Below are positions 44,107 through 53,600 of a DNA stretch of 64,000 bases, one piece after another. Under the pieces are notes generated by a model that saw only the letters and a program-made list of their open reading frames with translations, made no database searches and was not told where the DNA came from. How positions within the stretch are numbered: position 1 is the stretch's first letter; every line of letters begins with the position of its first letter. Origin of the DNA: Edaphochlamys debaryana (taxonomy: Eukaryota > Chlorophyta > Chlorophyceae > Chlamydomonadales); NCBI GenBank assembly GCA_016858145.1, contig JAEHOE010000036.1, positions 496,001 to 560,000 of the forward strand, written 5' to 3'. A program made the translations under genes and the position numbers.

Positions 44107-44520
44107 TCAAGCGCTCAGCAGAGCCACGCCGGCGACGGCGAGGGCGGTTGCCGCGAGGCCCACCCCAATCGTGTTGGCGGCCAGCAGGGCCAGGCCCACG
44201 GGCGGGAAGAGGCGCAGCGCGGGGTGGTCCTCCTCCACAAAGGGCTGCGGTGGGGGCCGAAGAGAGGGGTGCCGTCAGGAGGGGCGGTGGGGGGCGGGGA
44301 TGACGTGGGAAGCAGCGACGTGGGGCGGTGGCCCGCTGGCTGGGCCCTGCGCGGCCGCGGGCCTGCTCAGCGCGCGGCTGCTGGCCGCCAAGAGCCTCGG
44401 TTTCGCATTACAGCGCTCTTGCCTCCCACCCACCAGCACGAGCAGCCACACAGAGAAGTAGGCAAACAGAAGGGTGCCAAAGATGATTATCAGTCTCCCG
44501 CAGAGGGCGTCCGCGATCAT
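44107..44520 (-). CDS. DPM2: Dolichol-phosphate mannosyltransferase subunit 2
   Basis: Exons 44520-44434 and 44244-44107 join in frame to 74 residues, close to the 80-84 of other DPM2 proteins. DPM2 is a small two-helix ER membrane protein that stabilises the dolichol-P-mannose synthase used for N-glycans and GPI anchors. Helix 1 is LIIIFGTLLFAYFSVWLLVL, followed directly by the family motif PFVEEDHPALRLFPP, where plant and animal proteins have LPF(V/I)D then a KYFLP-like turn. Helix 2 is VGLALLAANTIGVGLAATAL and beyond. The basic C-terminal tail of animal DPM2 is missing. The gene lies 245 bp from the divergent CCR4-type gene and is tandem with the RBR ligase. Confidence 0.88.
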
Positions 44521-44765
44521 GCGGCACTAGCGGTATGACTGTACTGTGCTATGATATCGGTTGGCTTTGGTGTTGTGTCTTTTAAGCGGGGTCGCGGGAG
44601 AGAGCAAGGGTTCGTGCATCGCGACTGGCATGAACCTTGCGAGGCCCTGCTAGGCCCCACACCCCCCTCGCGCGCAACATACCAAGCGCAAAGCCTGTCT
44701 TACAGAAGCCACAGGAACGACCAGGGGGTACGCTGAGGCCTGGGCCCGGCCTGGGTGAAGTAACG
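44521..44765. promoter_or_regulatory. Divergent promoter region between DPM2 and the CCR4-type gene
   Basis: The two start codons (44520 minus, 44766 plus) are 245 bp apart and point away from each other. Both promoters and 5' UTRs must start within this stretch. I see no clear TATA box. Confidence 0.5.
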
Positions 44766-47206
44766 ATGGCCATGCTGCCGGAAGCAAGAGTAGGTGCTCT
44801 GCCACCGCCATCCCCCGCGTCCCAAGCAGCGGAGTGTAGATTGTATGCTGCGCTGTGCGGGTGCTAAACAGCCAAACATGTGGGAGCTGTCGACTTCTGA
44901 AGCTGAACGGTGCCCCGCACCTGTCGCCTGACCACCCCCAGACGTTGCTGCCCTCCCGGGCAAGCCTCAAGGTCCTGACCTACAACATCCTGGCCCCCAA
45001 GTACACGGGGTGGGTGACCATGAATGATGAGCGCTTTGCTTTGCTCAAGTTTCTTGGGATCGAGTCACGGCTGACACGTCCCACCCACCCACGCCACCCT
45101 TCCGACCCCCAGCTGGAACACCTATTGCCCGCCCCAGTTCCTGGCGTGGGAGTACCGGCGGGCGGGGGTGCTCAAGGAGCTGAGCCGCCAGGGGGCGGAC
45201 CTGGTGGCCCTTCAGGTAGGAGGGGCCGCGGCGGGCGGCCGGACAACGGCCGTTTGCAAGGGCGCTGCGGCATGCTGAGTCCCTTGACCTTGAGCACTCG
45301 GACCCGTCACCGGCTGTAAAGTGAAGTGTGTATGCGAAGCTGCTACTGATATGTGCAGCCCGCCTCTGCCACTGCTCGCCATATCGTTTGTGGTCAACCC
45401 CTGCGCCTCAGGAGTGCGATGCCGACTTCTACGCGGGGGAGCTGAGCGCATGGATGGCGGAGCGGGGCGTAAGGGGCGAGTTCCTTGCCCGCCAGGCAAG
45501 CAAGGCGGAGTGTGAAGGGGAGGGGAGGGGAGGGAGGGTGGAAGCGGACGCAGCCGAGTGCCCGCCTGACGCTCCTCAAAGAAGCCCGCGGCCCGCGGCC
45601 CGCCCTTGTACGCCTGGCCCTCGTGGCCTCCAATCAGCCACTCCCTCGACCTCGCCCCAGGTCAGCCCCGTGCCGGGCCCGGCCGAGGGCATAGCGCTGC
45701 TGTGGCGCGACGCCTCCCTTCAGGCGCTGGGGGCGCCCCGGGTGATCAAGTTCAGCGACCTGGAGCCCGGGCTGGCGGGCCTTCCGCCCGGGGTGGAGGG
45801 TGAGGAACGGTGGGGATGCAACCGCAGGCCATGGGTGGGTAGGGGCGGGGCTGTGAAGTGCATGCGATGGGGCAGCCCGGCAGAGCTGCGCGGGCCTCAG
45901 TACAGCGAGTCAGCGATGCCCCCTGTCCCCGCAGGCACGGCTGCTTGGTCCAAGGTGCGAGCGCTGGGCGAGGGTGCGGTGCTGGCGCTGCTTCGGCACC
46001 GGGCCAGCGGGCGGCTGCTGGTGGGGGCGTGCACGCACCTCTTCTGGGACCCCACCTACCCGGACGTCAAGGCACTGCAGGTGGGGAGCATTGGGAGCAT
46101 GGCGGAGTGGCGGTATTGAGCAAAGAGGGTTTGTCCCAGGTAGTGTGAGATGCCTTGCGCTGAGGCGTCGTTTGAAAAGAGGCTCAGGTGTCAGCCGACC
46201 ACCGCCCAACCTGCAATGCCCCGCGCGCACGCACAGGCGGCGCTGCTGTGTGGCGCCATCGCTGCCTTTGCGCGCGAGGCCGCGGCCCAGGAGCCCCCCG
46301 GCCCCGGCGGTGTGGGCACCGTGCTCATGGGCGACTTCAACAGCCTGGCCAGCAAGCGGGCGGCGGACCGCTTCGACCCGCAGGTGAGCGGCGAGGGGAC
46401 AGGGTACAGCGATTCGGGGGGGTGGTGGCCAAGGACTGTGAACAGGGCGAAAGGATACTTGGCTCAGGGCTGGCGCAAGCTGTCTTGCTCCAAGCAACGT
46501 ACCATGACCACCTCGCTTTTCCATCTTGCAACTGCCCCCAGCTCCCCCCGGGTGGCTTTGAAAGCGGCGTCTACACGCTCCTGTCCACCGGGGCCCTGGC
46601 ACCCGAGCACCCCGACCACCCGGCGACTCGCGTGTGGGCGCAGCCGCAGGCAGGGGCGGCTGCGGGCCCCCGCTTCCCCGCGGTGCCGCTGCAGGCCTCG
46701 GGCCTGTCCCTGGCCAGCCTCAGCGCCCAAGTGTGGGGCAGGTGAGGCTTGGGGTAGGGCGTCCAAGTCCCTCTGGCAGGCTCAGGTCGGCCGCCAAATT
46801 CTCCAGCATTGGCACGACTTGTCTTCAGCTTGCAGGAGGGCTGACATGCTGTCTCTTATCGTTCCACCCTGGCCCCTGCCCACCCTCCAGGGAGCCTCCC
46901 CTCACCAACCGCACCGCCTCCTTCGCCGGCTGCCTGGACTACGTCTGGCTCTCCACGCCCCACCTGGCCGCGGCCTCGGCGCTGGCCATGCCCTTCGACG
47001 ACGGGGGCTGGCCCCCCATGGGCCCGCAGGCGACCACAGCCGCGGCCGCAACGGCGGGGGCGGGAACGGGGGCGGGGGCTGCGACCCAGGAGCCTCGGCC
47101 GGGGTCGTGGGTGGATCCGGTGAAGGACGTGGCGTTCGGTGCGGTGCCAGATGAGCACTGGCCGTCCGACCACCTGCCTGTGGGCGGGGAGCTGCTGCTG
47201 CTGTGA
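44766..47206 (+). CDS. CCR4/Angel-type endonuclease-exonuclease-phosphatase family nuclease
   Basis: Probably a poly(A) or 2',3'-phosphate RNA nuclease of the CCR4/Angel/Nocturnin group. Exons 44766-44789, 44942-45009, 45113-45215, 45412-45495, 45661-45799, 45935-46080, 46237-46383, 46542-46741 and 46891-47206 give 408 residues. All catalytic motifs are visible: LTYNILAPKYTGWNTYCPP (Asn), LVALQECDADFYAG (metal Glu), GPAEGIALLWRDASL, GACTHLFWDP, VLMGDFNSLASK (Asp and Asn), SFAGCLDYVWLS (Asp) and the final WPSDHLPVGGEL (Asp-His). No leucine-rich repeat is present, so it is a soluble, short-form member. The intron after 45495 starts with GC (GCAAGC), chosen because a GT alternative would delete the GEFLARQ stretch. 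The 24-nt first exon is the least certain part. Confidence 0.85.
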
Positions 47207-47833
47207 GGAGCTGCAGGGAGCTGGGGGCGTAGGGGCGGATGTGTGGGGATGTGCGCGAGGGGCTGTGACACGAGCTAGGGACCTAGGGTCGGTCTCAATC
47301 CGTACTGGACCTCTGCTCGATAGCAGAGGCAGATGGTTGAGTCAAGTGTACGTGTAGGGCATAGCTGTGAGATGAAGTGGAGTCGTGGGTGCTGTGCCCT
47401 GGCGGCAGGGGCTTGTGGCCGCGGCTTAAAGACGGTTGCCACCCTTGCCAGGAATGCCAGCTGGGAATGCTAGACAGCGCTGACGTGAGGGCCAGAGCTG
47501 AGGGCTAACTTGAAGAGTCAAGCGCGGACGGCGTGGATTACACATGTTAAGGCTTTCTCCATCCTCCACCAGTGCCCACCAGGGAAGGCACGGATGGTCA
47601 CAGCCATTTCACTGGTCCCAACATCCAACCTTCCCCAGCCCCAGCTCAGCAACGCCCTCTCCGTGCCCTCTGGCCAGCGGTCCACCCCCCCTCTCCTGCT
47701 AGCTCTCCCCATCTCCCGCTTTAGAATCACACGGCCTGCCACAATCCAAACTCTTCGTCCCACCAGCTCTGCACAGCACTTTCCGTGTTCCCCGGCCAAC
47801 CCCTACCCCCGCTAGCTCCCCCCGTCTCTCCCT
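47207..47833. other. Convergent 3' flanks of the nuclease and rhodanese-like genes
   Basis: This stretch holds no recognisable exon. Toward the right side lie two diverged copies of an approximately 80-bp C/T-rich segment (about 47638-47722 and 47762-47835). The second runs into the rhodanese stop codon. Confidence 0.6.
47538..47542 (-). terminator. Candidate TGTAA poly(A) signal of the rhodanese-like gene
   Basis: TGTAA on the minus strand about 292 nt after the stop codon, in the expected range. Confidence 0.55.
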
Positions 47834-49213
47834 TCAGCTGCTGGGCGGCAGGCCGCCCCCCTCCCGGAAGCCCTTGGCCCAACGTGCGGTGATCAGGTTG
47901 CCGCCCTCGTCGTACGACTCCGCCACTCCGGGGATGTTGAGGCCGCTCTTGAGGGCCTCCTTGCCGCTGGACACCCAGCGTCCCGGCGGAGGCCGGCGCC
48001 GTCCGCTCGTGGAGAAGACCTGGAGCAGCCAAGGCGGTGTTTGGGGTTATGTGGGCGCGTCAAGGGAACGTTTGAATGCAGAGGCTGGCTCCAAGGTGAA
48101 GGGCCTGGCTCAAGGCAGCGGGCTACGGAGCAGCCCAGCTCAACGAGGCGCAGCCGTGCAGCCCAACAGCACATCAGCGCCGTTCTTGAGACCCTTTGTC
48201 TGGAGGCCCCCGCGGGTCCTGGGCCCACCTTGGTCCACGCCTCGTAGCCCCCCTCCACCCGCAGCGTGGAGCTGTACCCCTCGGCCGCCAGCAGCTCCTG
48301 GGCTCGCTGGGAGGCCTGCCCCCCGTCCTCACAGGCCTGCAGCGGGATGCAGGGAGCACGGGGTGGCGGCAAAGTGCTCAGGGCTCTTGGGGATCCCCTC
48401 GACCTCTCGGGGTCGGTGCGGCATGAGCAGCGGACCCGCACCGCCCTGCTCCCCGCCCCACAGGCTCTGCCTCCCTCCGTCCAGCCTGTCCCGTTGGCCC
48501 GTCCCACACTCCCTCGTGCGCATAAGCATGCACCCTTCCCTCCCTCCACCCCTCGTACCAGCAGCATCTTTGTCCCCTTGCCGGGGAGGGACGCAGACAG
48601 ACGCCCCACGAAGCCGCCGCCGTCCGAGCCCGGGCCCCAGGGCACACTGACGCTGGAGCGGGGGGGCACGAAACCGGAGTCAGCAACTACGGTCCTCACT
48701 CAATTTAAAGGCACACAGGGGCACCATATGAAGCTCAGCCGTGGCTCGTTACAACCCAAAGCAACGCTGACCCCCTGCACCGCACAGAAACAACCCGGCA
48801 CCTGGAGCGGGGGGGCTTAGTCAGGTGCTCCTGCTCGTACGCCGCAGCGGACCTAAGCAAGGGGGCCGGGGCAAGAAACGTGATGGCGGAGGCAACACGA
48901 CAGCCTGGGTGCCAGGAGGACCCGCCCTCAAGCAGCGAAAGCTATCCTTTGCCGGCGCTCACCTCAGGTCCACGAACTTGTAGCTCTCCCGGTCGAGCAA
49001 CAGTTTTCCATCTTCCACGGACACAGAGGGCAGGGCTGCGCGCACCGACAGCGGTTGCCTGTACAGGTTCACGCGTAGCGTACCCGGGCGGGCGGGGAAG
49101 CAGCACGGGTTGGGGGCGTGCGAGCCCGCCCCAAGCCCCGCACGGCCCCGCCACAGCAGGCTGGCCCCCACCTGGCCGCCCGTGCATGTGGACATCATCC
49201 CCGGCCACCTCAT
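47834..49213 (-). CDS. Rhodanese-like domain protein, probably plastid-targeted
   Basis: Exons 49213-48963, 48652-48559, 48336-48229 and 48019-47834 give 212 residues. The rhodanese fold is recognised from YKFVDLRS near the end of exon 1, the KMLLACEDGGQASQRAQELL loop with a Cys at the active-site position, and the following EGGYEAWTK helix. It ends ARWAKGFREGGGLPPSS. Such plant proteins carry or transfer sulfur, or serve as non-catalytic scaffolds at thylakoids; which applies here is unknown. The first 45 residues after the ATG (Met-Arg-Trp-Pro) are rich in Arg, Ser, Gly and Ala without acidic residues, as in chloroplast transit peptides. A second Met pair follows five residues later. The downstream exons are in phase with GT-AG introns. 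Confidence 0.8.
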
Positions 49214-50676
49214 GATCCTTTTGGCATGACTCCGTTGCGAGCCGCGAAGGACCGAGTCCACGGCCAGCGGCTGTGCATGCGGATGCCCGCTCACCTCAGC
49301 AGTCGCCCAGAACGAGCCTTTGCTGGGCAGCGCTGTAACTGAAGGGACCTAGAGGCGAGCATACTGCGACCGCTTCTCGTAGTTGGAGTCGCTCGACTTC
49401 GCTTGCACGCCTCTCGGGCTTCAAGTGCAGGTACTTATGCACTGTGTGTACAAGTCGTTGTTTGATAGCCAGCAGTGTTGGGCTTGCAGCTCTCGGCTAG
49501 CTTGCGCGTGCAAGCGTGCGGGCGTCTCACCTGCCAATCACTCCTCGTCGGTCGACTCCACATGCTTGCATGCTCAAGATGTATCGCCAGAGCGGGCCTG
49601 CAAACTTGCTGTCGAGGTTAACGACCCATGGACCCATGGACCCAGGCACCACGCCAGACGCCGCACTCTCCACGGACGCGCTGCATGCGTGAGTGAGGCT
49701 GAGTGCTGCCCCTTGCACCCTGCTCATGGCTGGTCAAGGGGCCACGTACGGCTGGCAGCGGAGCCTGGACGGGGCAGTCGGGGACGGGTGGAGGAGTCCT
49801 TGAAGGTGTGCTGGGCGAAGGCGAGCGAAGGCGTTGCTTGCGCGGGCCTGTCTGATATCATTTACGCCGCAGCCCTCACCGCAGCCGGCCTGTCTCCTGT
49901 CATTGGCCAAACGTCCAGCGCGCCGGACAGCTGTCGAGAGGCCGACGTGATCGCATGAGAGATGCGCTCGATACAAGCGCAAAGCTGCTCGGTTGCCACC
50001 GGCACCATAGAGGTCGAGCACTCATCTCAGCACGACCCTCCTTTGCCTCGAGTATACCGTACTCTTGAGTGTCAATGTAGGTCAGGTTAAGTCCCCATGC
50101 GCCAGCAGAACAGGCCCTCGCAGCCTCACCACCAGACCAGACCAGACCAGACCAGACCAGACCAGACCAGACCAGACCAGACCAGACCAGACCAGACCAG
50201 ACCAGACCAGACCAGACACCGCCGGCGGGCGCCCCCGCTTTAGAGTTCAGACGTCAAGGCAGGAATTCAGCCGTCAGCGACAAGCACTGTCGCTCTGAAC
50301 CCACTTCACCCCACCAACACTGTTCATTGTCGACAGGGATCGTACGATGAACGCTTTCCATCAATGCGTCAGCAAGACTAAACTCTTCCCCCCCTCAGCC
50401 GTGCCGGCTCCCTCGGGCCTTCCCGCGCTCACAACCCGTTCACCACCCCGGGACAGGCTGCTGACCGGCCGACCAACCCCTCTGCCTATGAAGTGCCATT
50501 AGGCACAGACAGTATGCAACATGTCTCCTCATGACAGGGAAAAGGGCTGAACACCAAACCCCGCGAGGCCGGGCAGCACTGGGGCCGCGCACTCGAGTAC
50601 TTGAGCCCCACAGCGCACGGACTAAACCCAAACAAGTTGCAGTGCCCCCCTCACCACCCCACAACAACGGCCCATG
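49214..50676. other. Intergenic between rhodanese-like and PHD/GNAT genes
   Basis: It should contain the promoter of the rhodanese-like gene and the 3' UTR of the PHD/GNAT gene. A 191-codon frame on the plus strand (49383-49958) has no domain and unlikely composition, so I do not call it a gene. A pentanucleotide repeat occupies 50131-50215. Confidence 0.55.
50131..50215. repeat. (ACCAG)17 microsatellite
   Basis: Seventeen perfect copies of the five-base unit ACCAG, with no interruption. It lies in the intergenic stretch about 460 bp beyond the PHD/GNAT stop codon. Confidence 0.97.
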
Positions 50677-53600
50677 CTATTGGTAGCTAGGCATGTAGGA
50701 TGATGGCGCAGAGCCGGGCTGCTGTTGCTGCTGCTGCTGCTGCCCGCTCGCAGGAGCACCGTGCTGTTGCACCGCCGCGTACGACTGGGTGCCGTACCCC
50801 TGCTGCTGCGCCGTGCCGTACCCGCCCTGTTGTCCGTACTGCTGCGAGGGGGCCATGCCGTAGCCCTGTGCCGAGGCCTGTGCCTGCCCTGTGCCGCCCT
50901 GCCCCATGTACGACTGAGGCCCCGGCGGCTGGCCGTACGATGGATAGGTGCTGCTTTTGACCCAGGCCGGCTGTTCTGCCGTCTGGGGCTGGCTGGCCGC
51001 CATCTGTGACCACAGTTGGGCCGCGGAGGGCGCCTGATAGGTCGGGTACTGGCTGTGCTGGTGGGAGTGCTGGTGCGCGGGCGCGGCCCCAGAGCCCATG
51101 GCGTCCGACGTAGGCTGCTGCGCCTGCCCCTGACCGCCGGGCTGAGCGCCGTAAGCGGAGGCTGAGTACCCGCCGGCCGCGGAGCCGTAGCCCTGGTTGG
51201 GGTTGCTGCCGTACCCCTGCATGGCCGAGCCGTACTGGGACTGCCCATGTTGCCCGCCGTACCCCGCGGACTGGGGCTGCTGGGAGTAGGGCTGCTGGGC
51301 TTGCCCCTGCCCTTGGGCCTGCATGTGCGCGTGGGTGCCGTGGTGACTCTGAGTGTGCAACGCGGAGGGCTGCTGGACGGCGCTGTGGGTGGACTGCGGC
51401 CGCATCCACCACTCCTGACCCGCCCCGCCGGCGCCTGCCCCGCCACCGCCGGCAGCTGATGAGCCCAGGGCGGGCGAGACTCGCCCGTCGGACTGGGGGT
51501 TCCCCCCGGGCGTCTGATGGGAGTGGGAAGGCGCGTGCTGGGCCTGGGTTTGATGACTGGGCATCGCCTGGCCAGAGCCGCCGCTGGCGTAGTCCGTCCG
51601 CCAGTGCTGCTGCTGTTGTTGGTGCTGCTGCTGCTGGGGGGCGTGTTGTTGTTGTTGGTGCTGTTGCGGTTGCTGCTGGGCGCTTTGCTGTAATTGTTGC
51701 TGCTGCGCTTGTTGTTGTTGGTGTTGTTGCTGGCGCAATTGCTGGTAGGCGTCCTGGGCATGGTGAGCGTGGGCCTGGGCCTGGGGCTGCGCGTGGGCCT
51801 GGGCGGGGTTGTGGAGTGCCTGCTGCCAAGAGGAGGCCTGCGGCCGGCCCTGCTGCCCGATGTTGCTCCAGGCGCTGCCGCCCAGCCCAAGCGCGCTGCT
51901 GCCGCCGCCGCCAGCGCCCCCGTAGCCGCTCCCCAAGGACGCGCCCGCGCCGCTCGGCTGGCTCTTGGCAGCGAACTGCTCGATCGCCCACCGGTACGCG
52001 GCGGAGGCCACGGCGGCGGTGGGGTCCGTGCTCGCCGCGGCCGTGGGGTCGGGAGCGCTTGCAGCTGCGTAGGAGGAGCCCAGGCCGGCGAGGCCCGAGC
52101 CCATGGCCGCCCGTGCCGCGCCCGCCGGGTCCGCTCCCGCCGCCATCGACGTCCCGTATGCCCCCAGGCCGTACCCCTGCTGCGACTGCTTGAGCAGGTT
52201 GCTGGCGGTCTGCTTGGCGGCCGCGGCAGCCGCTGCCGCCGCCGCTGCTGCCACCATGGCCCCCTGCTCCGGCCCCAGCATGCGGGCGGCGTTGCCGATG
52301 GCTGACAGCACGGCGCCGTCGGGCTCGGTTTCCCCAAGGTGCCAGCCCTCGCCGGCCGCCTCCTCGCCGTCGTCGTTGTCCCCCTCCTCGCCAGGCGCGC
52401 CGGTCGACAGGCCGTACGCGCCCCGACCCCGGCCCCGCCCGCGTCCGCGGCCTCGCCCCCGGCCGCGGGCTGTGCCCCATCCGCCGACTACTTGAGGGTA
52501 GGCATCGCTGCCAGCACTCCCTGGCTGTGCGTACCCGTACGGAGCCGTCGTGCCAGCGGCCCCAAAGGCACTGTAGTCGCCGCCGGCTGTGACCAGCGCT
52601 GCTGCGGCCGCGGCGCCCCGGCCCCGGCCGCGCCCACGGCCGCGGCCCCGCGTGGGCGGCGAGCCGGGGTAGCCAGGTGCAGCCGCGCCTGGTGCCGCAG
52701 TGCCCGGCATGGCGCTGTCGGTCTGCATTGGCGCCGCCGCCGCACCCTCCGCCGCCTCGCCAGCCACCGCCGCAACATACGCGCCCCAGCGGCCGCGCCC
52801 GCGGGCCCTGCCTCTCCCCGTGCCCCGCGGCCGCGGCGGGCGCGGGGGGCCGTAGAGCCCCGCCGCGAGGTCCTCGAACCCGGCCGCCAGGGCCGCTGCC
52901 AATGCCGCCTCGGCGGCCTCGCGTGCCTCGTCCATGGCTTTGAGGATCTTGGCCTCGTCCTCGGCGATGCGTGCGGCGCCCTTGGCCTTGCAGTCCTCAA
53001 TGGCCTTGGCGTAGGAGACCTTGAACTCGGGCTCCGAGGCCTGCGGGCAGGGTGTGGATGCGGGGGCAGTGTCAGCACCTCTGCATGTGCGGCCTGCGCT
53101 GCCACAACAGAGTGGCTGCTCAGTGCTGCGCGATGCAGGGCTAACGACAGGGGGTTCGGGCCGGGTGTCGCAGCGAGGGCCAGGGACAGGGGCAGGCAGC
53201 AACACAAGAAAGCATGTCAGCCCACGCCCACCTGGGAGGCGGAGGCCAGCAGCTGCGACTCGTAGCCGGGCACGGTGATGAGCGTCTTGGCCACGACGCT
53301 GGTGTGCGGGAAGATGATCATGCGGTGCTCGCAGCGCGCCACGCGGATGGAGGGCTCGTCCAGGTCCTTGAACCCCAGCTGCCGCCAGGCGGGGAGCTGC
53401 GGTCGGGGGCCCAGGGCAGAGGAGAGTGAGACCAGCAGGCGAGGCGCAGGTCAAAGCCTTGCCAGCTGCCACTCACGCAACTGCAATCTAAGCAGCATGT
53501 CTACAGCGCAGATGCAAACGTAACAGCGTCATGCCGGGGCTCACCGCGTCTGCCGTGGCGGGCAGCACGAGCGAGCGCACGCCCAGCCTGACCAGGGTGT

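Noticed and set aside
49383..49958. 191-codon plus-strand frame between two genes
   Set aside because: No family features, no splice or poly(A) context and composition like random GC-rich DNA; left as non-coding.
50622..52337. 571-codon minus-strand frame rich in Pro, Arg, Thr and Asn
   Set aside because: It is a frame-shifted shadow of the last PHD/GNAT exon; the YGQ/RGG frame joins correctly to the upstream exons.
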